Part shown: positions 33,674 through 42,928 of the stretch, in pieces
Numbering within the stretch: the stretch's first letter is position 1
Layout: each line of letters starts with the position of its first letter
From: UBA4877 sp002399285
GTDB taxonomy: Bacteria; Bacillota; Thermoanaerobacteria; Thermoanaerobacterales; UBA4877
Assembly (NCBI GenBank): GCA_036771835.1
Contig: DAIPGN010000012.1
Location: forward strand, 25,349 to 89,348
DNA: 64,000 bases
Direction of reading: 5' to 3'
Position numbers and translations under genes: made by a program
Notes under the pieces: generated by a model
Database searches by the model: none
The model's input: only the letters and a program-made list of their open reading frames with translations
What the model was told of the DNA's origin: nothing

Positions 33674-34906
33674 ATGATAGAAAACACGCAGAAAAAGAGC
33701 TCGGCTGTTTTGGTGGGAATCGTAAACCATTCCGATGACCGGGAATCGGTGGACGAGTTGGCGCTGCTTGCCGAAACCGCAGGAGCGGCGGTGGCGGGCA
33801 CCGTCACGCAGAGGAAGGACAGGATAGATCCCGGCTATTACATAGGCAGGGGCAAGGCGCAGGAAATAAAGCTCACGGCGGACGAACTGGGGGCCAATGC
33901 CGTTATATTCGACGACGAATTATCACCCATCCAGCAGAGAAACTTGGAAAACCTGATCGGAGTACAGGTGATAGACAGAACCGTCCTGATCCTGGACATT
34001 TTTGCGCAGCGGGCGCGTTCCATGGAGGGCAAAATACAGGTCGAGCTGGCACAGCTCCAGTATATGCTGCCGCGGCTCACCGGCAAGGGCATAGAGCTCT
34101 CCAGAGAGGGCGGAGGCATAGGTACCAGGGGCCCCGGCGAGACCAGGCTGGAAACGGACAGGAGGCATATCAGGAGGAGGATAACCCATCTCAAAAGGCA
34201 GCTGGAAGGTATAAAGAAAAGCCGCAACCTGATAAGGGACGCAAGAAGATACCCCGTCGTCTGCCTAGTGGGCTACACCAATTCGGGAAAATCCACCCTC
34301 TTGAATGCCCTCGCAGGCTCCGACGTACCGTCGGCAGACAGGCTCTTCGAGACGCTGGACACCACTACTCGCGGCCTGTCTCTGCCTGACGGGCGGACCG
34401 TACTTATCTCGGATACGGTCGGTTTTATCCGCAAGCTTCCCCATCAACTGATAGAGGCCTTCAAGGCAACTTTGGACGAGGTAAGGGAAGCGGATCTGTT
34501 GATACATGTCATAGACGGCGGCGACGAAGATATGTTTACCGAGATAGAGGTGGTAAACGGCGTGCTTAAGCAAATCAGCGCATATGACAAGCCGGTCATA
34601 CTGGCGGTCAATAAATCAGATGTGGTCTCCGTGCCGGGATTTTCTTTGGGATCGCCCAATACCGTGATGATCTCCGCTCTCTATAGAAAGAACCTGGACA
34701 AGCTGATCGAAATGATATCCTCTGCGCTGCCGCCCTCAAGGAAGAAGGCCGGCTTTATCATCCCCTACGATAAGGCGGGTCTTTTGGACGAACTCCACCG
34801 GCACGGCGTCGTCTCCAGGGAGGACTACGATGGGGAAGGGATATCGGTCGAGGGGGAGTTTGACCTGCCCTTAATAGGCAAATTCAGCGAATACGAGACA
34901 TACTGA
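33674..34906 (+). CDS. hflX: Ribosome-associated GTPase HflX
   Basis: A 410-residue GTPase that binds the 50S subunit and rescues or splits stalled ribosomes. The N-terminal HflX domain carries the family motif GYYIGRGKAQEI and the linker GGGIGTRGPGETRLETDRR. The G domain has G1 GYTNSGKS (200-207), G3 DTVGF, and G4 NKSD. The start has CGGAGG upstream. It is a housekeeping stress gene standing alone, divergent from asp23 and convergent with amaP. Confidence 0.97.
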   Translation: MIENTQKKSSAVLVGIVNHSDDRESVDELALLAETAGAAVAGTVTQRKDRIDPGYYIGRGKAQEIKLTADELGANAVIFDDELSPIQQRNLENLIGVQVIDRTVLILDIFAQRARSMEGKIQVELAQLQYMLPRLTGKGIELSREGGGIGTRGPGETRLETDRRHIRRRITHLKRQLEGIKKSRNLIRDARRYPVVCLVGYTNSGKSTLLNALAGSDVPSADRLFETLDTTTRGLSLPDGRTVLISDTVGFIRKLPHQLIEAFKATLDEVREADLLIHVIDGGDEDMFTEIEVVNGVLKQISAYDKPVILAVNKSDVVSVPGFSLGSPNTVMISALYRKNLDKLIEMISSALPPSRKKAGFIIPYDKAGLLDELHRHGVVSREDYDGEGISVEGEFDLPLIGKFSEYETY

Positions 34907-34921
34907 TATATGAATAATTAT

Positions 34922-34961
34922 GGCGGGGAAAAGACCATGCGTCTCTCTCCGCCGTTTTTGT
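34922..34961 (+). terminator. Terminator of hflX
   Basis: GGCGGGGA...TCTCCGCC-type stem followed by GTTTTTG between hflX and the convergent amaP-like gene. Confidence 0.8.
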
Positions 34962-35000
34962 GAATATCCATATTTTCATGATGATACCCGGTGATACGTC

Positions 35001-35588
35001 TCAGCTCTGATATGAATCCGTTCTCTTCCTGTATGTGCTGTTTATACCCGATACGTGCACATTTATATCCCCTATGCTCAGGGATATCGTGCTTTCAATA
35101 TAGTCTTTCACCGCCTTCTGGAGTCTTTCCACCGCCTCGGGGATGTTTGTATCCGGAGCAGCCGCGACATCCAGGGCAAGATACAGGTTGTCCTCTTTTT
35201 TGCCTACCGTGATGTTGGCCGTCTTTATCTCCTCCACCGTAGAGGACGCCCTTTCCGCCAAACTCTTTATCGTCTCGAAGGATACCCTTATATCGCCGGA
35301 GTTTGCGGGTATGGTGATGAACTCGCCGGACGCGCCGGCTCTTCTTGATCCCGCCGACGATGCGGAGGCGGGCCTGGCCTGGCCTGAAAACGCCATAATG
35401 AGCGCTACGGCTCCTATGACGATGATCACAGCGCCAATAATCATCTCGGTCATATACCACTGCGGCCCGCTAAGAGCATCCACAGCCTCCTGGCTTATGA
35501 CTCCGCTGCCTAATAGCAGCATTGCCAAGGCAACCACAACGGCTACGACGCCAAGTAAAAACATCATAAATTTATTGAAGCCTCCCAT
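35001..35588 (-). CDS. AmaP, membrane anchor for Asp23/Gls24
   Basis: A 195-residue protein with two N-terminal membrane helices (about 6-27 and 48-68). A Ser/Ala-rich linker and a C-terminal Asp23-like domain follow (SGDIRVSFETIKSLAERASSTVEEIK, then LALDVAAAPDTNIPEAVERLQKAVKDYIESTISLSIGDINVHVSGI). That is the architecture of the alkaline-shock membrane anchor AmaP. It probably tethers the Asp23 protein encoded at 33047-33448. The start has GGAGG just upstream. Confidence 0.88.
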   Translation of the reverse strand: MGGFNKFMMFLLGVVAVVVALAMLLLGSGVISQEAVDALSGPQWYMTEMIIGAVIIVIGAVALIMAFSGQARPASASSAGSRRAGASGEFITIPANSGDIRVSFETIKSLAERASSTVEEIKTANITVGKKEDNLYLALDVAAAPDTNIPEAVERLQKAVKDYIESTISLSIGDINVHVSGINSTYRKRTDSYQS

Positions 35589-35869
35589 TTGTATATCCTC
35601 CTTCCGTGATTTCTATCTCTTTCCACCATTATACATTATCGCAAAGTACAATACAATAATTCTCACTTCTCCCGCTGCAATATATAGAAAACACCGTCCG
35701 AATTAAAAAATCGGTTGGCGTCTCTATATGTGAAACTTATATCCTGCAGTAAATTAATTGTAAACTGTAGTTTCTCGGCTGTGTACAGATCGAACTAATG
35801 TTTAAGGTTGTTTTTATAGCATTAAAGTAGTATTATATGATTAGAATATTACCACGAGGAGTTGATACA

Positions 35870-36160
35870 ATGCAAATTAAACCATCAGCAAGCATAAGAC
35901 AAAACTATAATGATATTTCAGCTTTGTGCAAAACAACCGGAGAACCGGTGTATCTTACAAAAAACGGCGAGGGTGATCTCGTGGTCATGGATATAGAGGC
36001 GTTTACCCGTCGAGAAAAAATGCTCAAGCTTCGCGAGGAACTTCTGTCTGTTGAGGAAGACCGCTTAGCGGGGCGTACCGGAATGGCTCCCGATGAACTT
36101 GACGGCTATCTGGACGGTATTATTGAAGAGGTGGAACATGGAAAAGACGCATCAATATAA
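35870..36160 (+). CDS. Phd/YefM-family antitoxin
   Basis: A 96-residue antitoxin. The N-terminal Phd/YefM DNA-binding fold runs from MQIKPSASIRQNYNDISALCKTTGEPVYLTKNGEGDLVVMDIEAF. The rest is an acidic helical tail (LREELLSVEEDRLAGRTG...EEVEHG) that would wrap the toxin. The ATG at 35870 follows ACGAGGAG by 8 bases. It overlaps the toxin gene by 23 bases, as is usual for this class, and would repress its own promoter. Confidence 0.92.
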   Translation: MQIKPSASIRQNYNDISALCKTTGEPVYLTKNGEGDLVVMDIEAFTRREKMLKLREELLSVEEDRLAGRTGMAPDELDGYLDGIIEEVEHGKDASI

Positions 36161-36455
36161 AGTGATCGTTTCCGACCGTGCCCGACGGATGCTTGCCGGA
36201 CATATTCGTTTTCTTGCACAAAAGAACCCTGATGCCGCCCGGCAAACCAAGGTTGAACTTATGGACGCGATACGCTCTCTTTCTGTCATGCCGGAGCGTT
36301 GTCCATTTCTCAGTGCAGAATTTATTCCACCCAACAAATATCACAAAATGTTCTTAAGTAAACGATATTTGTTAATGTATCAGATCAAAGACAGGATCGT
36401 GTACGTTGACTACATTGTGGACTGCAGGCAGGATTACTTCTGGCTGATTCAATAG
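36138..36455 (+). CDS. RelE/ParE-family toxin
   Basis: A 105-residue toxin of the RelE/ParE fold: YKVIVSDRARRMLAGHIRFLAQKNPDAARQTKVELMDAI, SLSVMPERCPFLSAEF, KMFLSKRYLLMYQIKDRIVYVDYIVDCRQDY. The family poisons translation by mRNA cleavage or DNA gyrase. The conserved Arg and C-terminal YIVDCRQD suggest the RelE/YoeB side, but this is not certain. ATG 36138 lies inside the antitoxin gene behind GAGGTGG. Confidence 0.92.
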   Translation: MEKTHQYKVIVSDRARRMLAGHIRFLAQKNPDAARQTKVELMDAIRSLSVMPERCPFLSAEFIPPNKYHKMFLSKRYLLMYQIKDRIVYVDYIVDCRQDYFWLIQ

Positions 36456-36576
36456 CCTCAGTTGATTTCCCAAACTTGACAGGCATAATATAGTATAATG
36501 GAATAAAATTCCTCACCATCTGCAGCATGAAAGGATTTCATATATTTTAGTTATTAAATTCTAAGGGGATAGATCA

Positions 36577-37047
36577 ATGGGACATTTGGGATTTTCATAC
36601 ATAGGGCTTATCTTCATGCTGATGCTGATGATCCCCAACCTCATATGGACAAGGCATCGGCCCAAGGATTATGATACGCGGAATGAAAGCAAGGTCCTGC
36701 TGGCCTTCGAACGGAGCGGGCAGGCCCTCGTCACCTGCACGACGCTCATGTTTTCGGACTTCAATCTGCGGCCGTGGTCGGTCTGGTCGCTTTGGCTTGT
36801 CGCCTCGGTGATATTGATGCTTATGTACGAGTGCTGGTGGATCAGATACTTCCTCAGCCGGCAGACGATGGCGGACTTTTACAGAAGTTTCTGCAATATA
36901 CCCGTAGCCGGTGCGACGCTGCCTGTGGCCGCGTTCTTCCTGCTGGGCATATACGGAAGGGTGGCCTGGCATTTGATCGCGGTGGTTATCCTGGGGATAG
37001 GTCATATCGGCATCCACCTGCAGCACGTCAGGGAAATAAAGCATTGA
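36577..37047 (+). CDS. Four-helix membrane protein, unknown function
   Basis: A 156-residue integral membrane protein with four hydrophobic segments (about 5-22, 68-88, 108-125 and 130-150). Between them lie the charged segment RHRPKDYDTRNESKVLLAFERSGQALVTC and the motif NLRPWSVWSLWL. No signature that I recognise. The start has AAGGGG upstream. It stands alone between the toxin-antitoxin pair and the exporter. The 305 bases after it hold only a small hairpin (ACCTGT / ACAGGT at 37131-37147). Confidence 0.7.
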   Translation: MGHLGFSYIGLIFMLMLMIPNLIWTRHRPKDYDTRNESKVLLAFERSGQALVTCTTLMFSDFNLRPWSVWSLWLVASVILMLMYECWWIRYFLSRQTMADFYRSFCNIPVAGATLPVAAFFLLGIYGRVAWHLIAVVILGIGHIGIHLQHVREIKH

Positions 37048-37353
37048 ATGCAGTACCGCGGCCATCCCGCGCTTTATTAAGGTTATTGGCTTATTATTAA
37101 TAATGTCTCCTATTGCAATAAATAAAGAAACCTGTTGATCACAGGTCCTTTAAACGTACATAATGATCATGCCCTCTCTCCGGAGGCCTTAGCTTAATCC
37201 ACTGCCGCTTCCGTTTGGGAATGATCCGCCGCAGGCATGGGCGTATAAATACTCCCCAATTTCATAAATGATCATCCGGGGAAAGGATCGAAAGTCTCGG
37301 CCCTCCATCAGACTGGTATGATATAAGGACCTAAACACCGGTGAAAACTTTGT

Positions 37354-37605
37354 TCATGCCTTGATAATACTGTATAAATTGCGGGCTATATTCATGGCAA
37401 ACGGCTCCAATTCATATTCTCCGCCGTATATGCACCAATGAAGATATACGCCGGTCATGCATGCCATAAAGAGGTCGACGCAATACTTTAGGGAGAGGGA
37501 TTGTTTTATCTCTCCCTTTTCTTTGCCTTTCTCCATTATCGAATATATGATCTTGTATACATATCTTTTTCCCAGTTCTTCTTTTCCGTTGGTCCTGGTG
37601 GTCAA
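37354..37605 (-). pseudogene. C-terminal remnant of a TetR-family regulator
   Basis: About 83 codons resembling only the C-terminal ligand domain of TetR regulators: YKIIYSIMEKGKEKGEIKQSLSLKYCVDLFMACMTGVYLHWCIYGGEYELEPFAMNIARNLYSI. An in-frame stop lies five codons upstream of the first possible start (a TTG without a ribosome binding site), and the DNA-binding head is missing. It lies beside and divergent from an ABC exporter, where a TetR repressor is often encoded. The exporter has probably lost its repressor. Confidence 0.65.
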
Positions 37606-37796
37606 GATGTGATAATATCACAATATTTATCTTATCCCGACTGAAATATCCAGAGAATCATATCGAGATATTTCCACAGCCGCGGATCTGCCCGGGGAAT
37701 TATTTACTATGGTATATTTATAATGCATAGTATATAATAGAAAAAATCGGCTGCCAGATAATGCAGCCATTCCAGTATGGAGAAAGGAACCGTGAT

Positions 37797-38711
37797 ATGG
37801 AGAAGATAATCGAGGTAAACGGTCTGAAGAAGTCCTATGGCAATATCCAAGCGGTAAAGGGGATAGATTTTTATGTGGAGAGAGGATCGTTTTTTGCCTT
37901 CCTGGGACCCAACGGAGCAGGCAAATCGACCACCATCAATATGATAGACACCCTGCTGCAGCCGGACGGAGGGAAGGTCGTCATAAACGGATACACGCTG
38001 GGCAGGGAGGACAATGAGATACGCACCATCGTAGGCACGGTCTTTCAGGAACATCTGCTGGACGACCTTCTGACGGTGAGAGAAAATCTGGTACTGAGAG
38101 GAAGTTTCTATCATACGGTGAAAGCAGACCTGACGGCCGCGGTGGAATACGCGGCGCAGAGCACCGGCGTGACCGGATATCTTGACCGTCCGTACGGAAA
38201 ATTATCGGGCGGACAGAAAAGAAGGGCCGACATCGCGCGGGCCCTGGTCAATACGCCGGAGATCCTCATACTGGATGAGCCCACGACGGGACTGGACCCG
38301 CAGACGCGTCAAAACGTATGGGAAGCCGTCGAACAACTGCGAAAGGAAAACAACATGACCATCTTCCTCACGACCCACTATATGGAGGAAGCGGCAAAGG
38401 CAGATTATATAGTTGTGATAGATAACGGCGAAATAGCAGCGAAAGGCACCCCCGCTCAGCTGAAACAACGTTACAGCACTGCTCAGCTGATCCTGCAAAC
38501 CGAGGATACGGCCGGAGTCATGGATATTCTGAATAAATTTGAGCTGCCCTGCGAAGTGCTGGGGGACACGATAACCGTCAGACTGGAATCCACCATGCAG
38601 GCACTGCCCCTGCTGAATAAGTGCAGGGACAGGATACAGGGATTTCAGGTGGCGGAGGGAAACATGGACGATGCCTTTATAAATATTACCGGAAGGGAGA
38701 TAAGGGAATGA
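37797..38711 (+). CDS. ABC exporter ATP-binding protein
   Basis: A 304-residue DrrA/CcmA-type ABC ATPase. Walker A GPNGAGKS, Q-loop VFQEHLLDD, signature LSGGQKRR, Walker B LILDEPTTGLDP and H-loop TTHYMEEA are all intact. A C-terminal DrrA-like extension (about residues 225-304) follows. ATG 37797 is placed behind AGAAAGGA. It overlaps the permease gene by four bases (ATGA). The pair probably exports a drug, lipid or polyketide-like compound; substrate unknown. Confidence 0.94.
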   Translation: MEKIIEVNGLKKSYGNIQAVKGIDFYVERGSFFAFLGPNGAGKSTTINMIDTLLQPDGGKVVINGYTLGREDNEIRTIVGTVFQEHLLDDLLTVRENLVLRGSFYHTVKADLTAAVEYAAQSTGVTGYLDRPYGKLSGGQKRRADIARALVNTPEILILDEPTTGLDPQTRQNVWEAVEQLRKENNMTIFLTTHYMEEAAKADYIVVIDNGEIAAKGTPAQLKQRYSTAQLILQTEDTAGVMDILNKFELPCEVLGDTITVRLESTMQALPLLNKCRDRIQGFQVAEGNMDDAFINITGREIRE

Positions 38712-39562
38712 GATCTTTGATAAAGCGCAACCTGCTGATCTTTTTCAGGGATAAGGCGAGCGTATTCTTCTCTCTTTTGGGCGTCATAGTCATCATAGGA
38801 CTCTATATACTGTTTCTGGGCAACATGATGGTAAAGAATCTGGAGGATATTCCGGGCATACGCTTTTTGATGGACAGCTGGATAATGGCGGGCCTGCTGG
38901 CCGTCACTCCCGTCACAACATCCTTAGGCGCCATGGGTACGATCATAGAGGACAAGAAGAGCAGTACATACAATGATTTTGCCGCTTCCCCGGTGAAGCG
39001 GAGCACCATAGCCGGTGGATACATCATAAGCGGATTCCTGATCAGTCTGATCATGACCTTCCTGACATTCCTGCTTGCCGAGGTCTATATCGTGATGTAC
39101 GGAGGGCAGCTGCTGACCGCCGGCGCCGCATTGAAAGTTACCGGCCTGATCATCTTTGACGCCGCAGCTTCAAGTATAACTATGTTTTATCTGACGACCT
39201 GGTTCAAAAGCGCCAATGCGTTTTCTGCCGCCAGTACAGTCATCGGAACTCTGATCGGGTTTCTCACCGGTATCTATATCCCCGTAGGGTCCCTGCCTGC
39301 GCCGGTGCAGACCGTCGTCAAGCTTTTTCCGCCATCCCATGCGGCCGTGCTGTTACGTCAGGTAATGATGGAGCAGGCGGAAGCGGCCGCCTTTACAGGC
39401 GCACCGCATGAGGTGCCGGAGGCATTCCGGCTGGAACTTGGAGTGGCCTTTAAGGTGGGGAATACAGTCCTGCATCCCTACGTCAGCTTTTTGTATATTT
39501 TGCTCTTCATGATCCTTTTCCTTATCCTGAGCTTAATAAGGATCGCCCGAAAGCAGGTATGA
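38708..39562 (+). CDS. ABC-2 type exporter permease
   Basis: A 284-residue ABC-2 permease with six membrane segments. It has the usual N-terminal amphipathic start (RSLIKRNLLIFFRDKASVFFSLL) and the conserved mid-protein stretch FLTGIYIPVGSLPAPVQTVVKLFPPSHAAVLLRQ, which matches ABC-2 permeases near the fifth helix. It is translationally coupled to the ATPase. No accessory gene follows, since the next feature is repeat copy E. Confidence 0.93.
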   Translation: MRSLIKRNLLIFFRDKASVFFSLLGVIVIIGLYILFLGNMMVKNLEDIPGIRFLMDSWIMAGLLAVTPVTTSLGAMGTIIEDKKSSTYNDFAASPVKRSTIAGGYIISGFLISLIMTFLTFLLAEVYIVMYGGQLLTAGAALKVTGLIIFDAAASSITMFYLTTWFKSANAFSAASTVIGTLIGFLTGIYIPVGSLPAPVQTVVKLFPPSHAAVLLRQVMMEQAEAAAFTGAPHEVPEAFRLELGVAFKVGNTVLHPYVSFLYILLFMILFLILSLIRIARKQV

Positions 39563-39672
39563 TCGCGGTCCGCCGATCCGCCCGGCCCTCCCGTCTCTTC
39601 CCGCACACTGGAAAAACACCGCTGCCCACATCCAGATCATTGGCCGGCAATACTTTGGTATAGACAAACTGG

Positions 39673-39823
39673 CAGACCGTGACAAATCGTGCAAGGCAAG
39701 GCGGCAAACCTGCAAAAAGCCAAGCATACTAAAACGTATGTGACTACAATTTGAAGGCGGGCCAACAAAGCTAAGCAAAATTGCGGTGCAATTTCGCGAT
39801 TGTGCGAGTTTGACATCGGTCTG
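39673..39823 (+). repeat. Dispersed CAGRCCG repeat, copy E (longest, 151 bp)
   Basis: The left end CAGACCGTGACAAATCGTGC and the right end (minus strand CAGACCGATGTCAAACTCGC) form imperfect terminal inverted repeats around 110 bases with smaller hairpins. The preceding AGACAAACTGG is shared with copies A and C. No open reading frame is inside. The form resembles a miniature inverted-repeat element. Confidence 0.75.
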
Positions 39824-39837
39824 AGATATAACTTACC

Positions 39838-39890
39838 TTGACATATTGCCTAGGTTAGAGTACTATAATTATGCGATTAGAGTACTGTAA
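39838..39890 (+). promoter_or_regulatory. feoAB promoter with two palindromic operators
   Basis: TTGACA (39838-39843), 17-base spacer, TACTAT (39861-39866). TTAGAGTACTATAA at 39855-39868 and TTAGAGTACTGTAA at 39877-39890 are near-identical 14-bp pseudo-palindromes 22 bp apart. One covers the -10 and the other the start region. They are a likely iron-responsive repressor site; the sequence is not a standard Fur box. Confidence 0.7.
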
Positions 39891-39922
39891 CCAGTGTTGT
39901 GAGAAAGGATTTGAGGGAATTT

Positions 39923-42280
39923 ATGACACTAAACGAGCTGGAAGTAGGAAAAACGGCGGTCATAACTTCAGTCGGCGGCAAAGGGTCGCTCAGGCAGCAT
40001 TTCCTGGATATGGGCGTTATTCCGGGAACAGAGGTCACTCTGATAAAATTTGCGCCCATGGGCGATCCCATGCAGCTGCTGATTCATGGATATGAATTGA
40101 CTCTGCGCCTCGACGACGCCAAAAAAATAGGGGTCTCCGCGGCCGTTTCCACAGCCGAACATCAGGCTGCAAAGAGCAAACCGACACTCCCGCTGAGCAA
40201 ACAGGAACATCCCGGTTTGGGCGAAGGCGGCAAGTACCACTTAAAGGCAGGTGAAAATCCGCTGCCCAAGGGCACGACGCTCACCTTCGCGTTGGCAGGC
40301 AATCAGAACAGCGGAAAGACGACCCTGTTTAATCAGCTGACCGGGTCCAATCAGCATGTAGGCAACTTCCCGGGCGTTACGGTCGACCGCAAAAGCGGAC
40401 CTATCAAGGGCCATCCGGATACGTTGGTCACCGATCTTCCGGGCATCTATTCTCTTTCTCCATACAGCAGCGAAGAGATCGTGTCGCGGCAATTCATTCT
40501 GGGTGAGAAGCCGACGGGTATCATCGATATCGTCGACGCTACAAATATCGAACGCAATCTGTACCTTACGCTGCAGCTGATGGAGCTCAACGTCCCCATC
40601 GTTCTGGCGCTTAATATGATGGACGAGGTGCGCGGCAACGGGGGCACCATAGATATCAACGCCATGGAGGAGATGCTGGGCATACCTGTCGTTCCGATCG
40701 CCGCATCAAAAGACGAGGGCGTGGATGAGTTGGTCGAGCATGCGCTTCACGTGGCAAAATATCAAGAGCGGCCGGGCCGTACGGATTTTTCCGACAAGAG
40801 CAAAAACGGCGGCGCCGTATACAGGACGCTGCACAGCATCATGCATCTTGTCGAAGACCATGCCGATGCCGCCAAGATACCGATCCAGTTTGCCGCAAGC
40901 AAACTGGTAGAGGGAGACCCCATCGTTCTCAATGCCTTGAATCTGACGCAGAATGAGAAGGAAACGCTGGAGCATATCATCCTCCAGATGGAAGACGAGA
41001 GCGGATTCGACCGTGCAGCCGCCATCGCCGACATGAGGTTTTCCTTCATCAAGAGGCTGTGTGAAAAGACGGTCGTAAAGCCAAAGGAAAGTAAAGAGCA
41101 CAAGAGAAGCGAAAGGATAGACAAGTTTCTCACCGGCAAATATACTGCCATCCCCGCATTTATCGGGATCATGATGCTCGTGTTCTATCTAACGTTCAAT
41201 GTCATCGGATCATTCCTGCAGGGACTGTTGGAGACCGGCATAACATGGCTTACCGAAATTACGAATTCTGCACTAATAGCTATCAACGTCAACAAGGTCC
41301 TGCGCTCTCTCATCATCGACGGCATCTTCAACGGAGTCGGCACCGTTCTCAGTTTTGTTCCCATCATCGTCACTCTGTTCTTCTTCCTCTCCATACTGGA
41401 AGACACCGGGTATATGGCCCGTGTGGCGTTCGTCATGGATAAACTGCTCAGGAAGATCGGCCTCTCCGGCAGAAGCATCGTGCCGATGCTGATCGGATTC
41501 GGCTGCACCGTGCCCGGCGTCATGGCAAGCCGTACGCTGCCCTCCGAACGGGACCGCAAAATGACCATCATGCTGACGCCTTTCATGAGCTGCTCGGCAA
41601 AACTGCCGATCTACGGCTTCTTCACGGCGGCATTTTTCCCGAAATACGGCGGCCTGGTCATGACGGGACTCTATTTCATCGGTATCCTTGTGGGCATTAT
41701 CGTTGCGCTGCTGTCCAAAAACACGATGTTCAAAGGGGAAGCCGTGCCCTTCGTGATGGAGCTGCCCAATTACCGCATGCCGAGCGCCAAAAACGTCGTC
41801 CGGCTGCTGTGGGACAAAGCAAATGACTTCCTGCAGAGAGCATTCACCGTTATTTTCATTGCGACGATCATAGTTTGGCTGCTGCAGACCTTCGATCTGC
41901 GGCTGAACATCGTTGCAAACTCTAAAGACAGCATCCTCGCCATGGCCGCCGGATTCATCTCGCCCATCTTCCGTCCGCTGGGATTCGGAGATTGGCGCAT
42001 AGTGACGTCTTTGATAGCGGGTTTCATGGCAAAGGAGAGCGTGGTATCGACGCTTTCCGTACTGTTCGGGAGTACGCAAAGTCTGCTTTCTACCATAACC
42101 CCGCTTTCGGCAGCCTCGCTGCTCGTATTCTGCCTGCTCTATACGCCCTGCATAGCTGCAGTCGCCTCGATAAAAAGGGAACTTGGCGGCAAATGGGCGA
42201 CCGGCATCGTAATAGGACAATGCGCGATCGCCTGGTTCGGAGCGTTGGTCGTGAGGGTCATCGGTTTATTGATAATGTGA
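39923..42280 (+). CDS. feoB: Fused FeoA-FeoB ferrous iron transporter
   Basis: A 785-residue fusion. Residues 1-75 are a FeoA (SH3-like) domain (MTLNELEVGKTAVITSVGGKG...HFLDMGVIPGTEVTL). A linker follows, then FeoB: G domain with G1 GNQNSGKT (126-133), GNFPGVTVD, G3 DLPGIYSL and G4 NMMD, a GDI-like helical segment, and the membrane core from about residue 400 with the Gate motifs GFGCTVPG and TPFMSCSAKLPIY. It imports Fe2+ in anaerobic cells. ATG 39923 behind GAGGG is preferred over a GTG eight codons earlier. Expression is likely controlled by the operators just upstream. Confidence 0.96.
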   Translation: MTLNELEVGKTAVITSVGGKGSLRQHFLDMGVIPGTEVTLIKFAPMGDPMQLLIHGYELTLRLDDAKKIGVSAAVSTAEHQAAKSKPTLPLSKQEHPGLGEGGKYHLKAGENPLPKGTTLTFALAGNQNSGKTTLFNQLTGSNQHVGNFPGVTVDRKSGPIKGHPDTLVTDLPGIYSLSPYSSEEIVSRQFILGEKPTGIIDIVDATNIERNLYLTLQLMELNVPIVLALNMMDEVRGNGGTIDINAMEEMLGIPVVPIAASKDEGVDELVEHALHVAKYQERPGRTDFSDKSKNGGAVYRTLHSIMHLVEDHADAAKIPIQFAASKLVEGDPIVLNALNLTQNEKETLEHIILQMEDESGFDRAAAIADMRFSFIKRLCEKTVVKPKESKEHKRSERIDKFLTGKYTAIPAFIGIMMLVFYLTFNVIGSFLQGLLETGITWLTEITNSALIAINVNKVLRSLIIDGIFNGVGTVLSFVPIIVTLFFFLSILEDTGYMARVAFVMDKLLRKIGLSGRSIVPMLIGFGCTVPGVMASRTLPSERDRKMTIMLTPFMSCSAKLPIYGFFTAAFFPKYGGLVMTGLYFIGILVGIIVALLSKNTMFKGEAVPFVMELPNYRMPSAKNVVRLLWDKANDFLQRAFTVIFIATIIVWLLQTFDLRLNIVANSKDSILAMAAGFISPIFRPLGFGDWRIVTSLIAGFMAKESVVSTLSVLFGSTQSLLSTITPLSAASLLVFCLLYTPCIAAVASIKRELGGKWATGIVIGQCAIAWFGALVVRVIGLLIM

Positions 42281-42293
42281 TATAAAAGAACTC

Positions 42294-42339
42294 AAAGGCC
42301 AGGCCTTTTCCATATGCAGGAAGGGCCCGACCTTTTTTT
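42294..42339 (+). terminator. Terminator of feoAB
   Basis: AAAGGCCAGGCCTTTTCC pairs imperfectly with GGAAGGGCCCGACCTTT, followed by a T7 run. Confidence 0.85.
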
Positions 42340-42393
42340 GATTGCCGCAACAATTTTACAAAAAGAAAATTTGAAATTCGCCGTTCATCGGCG

Positions 42394-42918
42394 CTATTCC
42401 TTACACTGATACAAATTTCCTTGGTAGTCGTGGATTGCTATCAATCCCCCTTGCCATAGCCTGTCAAATAAGGTCTTATCCTTCAGCATACCGCGTACAA
42501 GTACCAGTTGCAGCGAACCCCACCATATGCCATCCCCCCAGCTATAGAGCAGCGCGGGGGTAAGCAGGCATATGACCAATGCCGGCCAGTGCCAAACCAT
42601 GCCAAACAGCCCAAAAGTTGTCGTGGCTATTGATAACGTCTGACTCTGCGGGATTATAAAGGGAACAGCAAGATAAAACGGTATGGCCATAAGACCCCAA
42701 TATGCTTTGTTTATATAACTGTAAATAATAATGAACAAAACAGGCATTATAAACTGCAGCAAAAACAAAAGACCGGTATAACTGCTCAGCCGAAAGGCCT
42801 CCGCACTTATGGCGGCTCTATTATCCTTATACAGTATAATGCCTAACTTCTTTTCCCGTATCCTCTCGATGAAATCCCTATAGCTATATACGGCGTCACT
42901 TTCGGACACTTTTTTCAT
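42394..42918 (-). CDS. Membrane protein of unknown function at the end of PTS operon 2
   Basis: A 174-residue protein. A soluble N-terminus (ESDAVYSYRDFIERIREKKLGIILYKDNRA) precedes about four hydrophobic segments (residues 47-70, 72-92, 97-115 and 117-135) and a short C-terminal tail. No family recognised. It begins 11 bases after the HPr gene on the same strand, so it appears to be the last gene of the operon. Confidence 0.7.
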   Translation of the reverse strand: MKKVSESDAVYSYRDFIERIREKKLGIILYKDNRAAISAEAFRLSSYTGLLFLLQFIMPVLFIIIYSYINKAYWGLMAIPFYLAVPFIIPQSQTLSIATTTFGLFGMVWHWPALVICLLTPALLYSWGDGIWWGSLQLVLVRGMLKDKTLFDRLWQGGLIAIHDYQGNLYQCKE

Positions 42919-42928
42919 CCCCTTTCGA

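Noticed and set aside
41273..42220. 315-codon frame opposite feoB
   Set aside because: Antisense of the FeoB membrane region; an Arg/Asp/Gln-rich product with no start signals.
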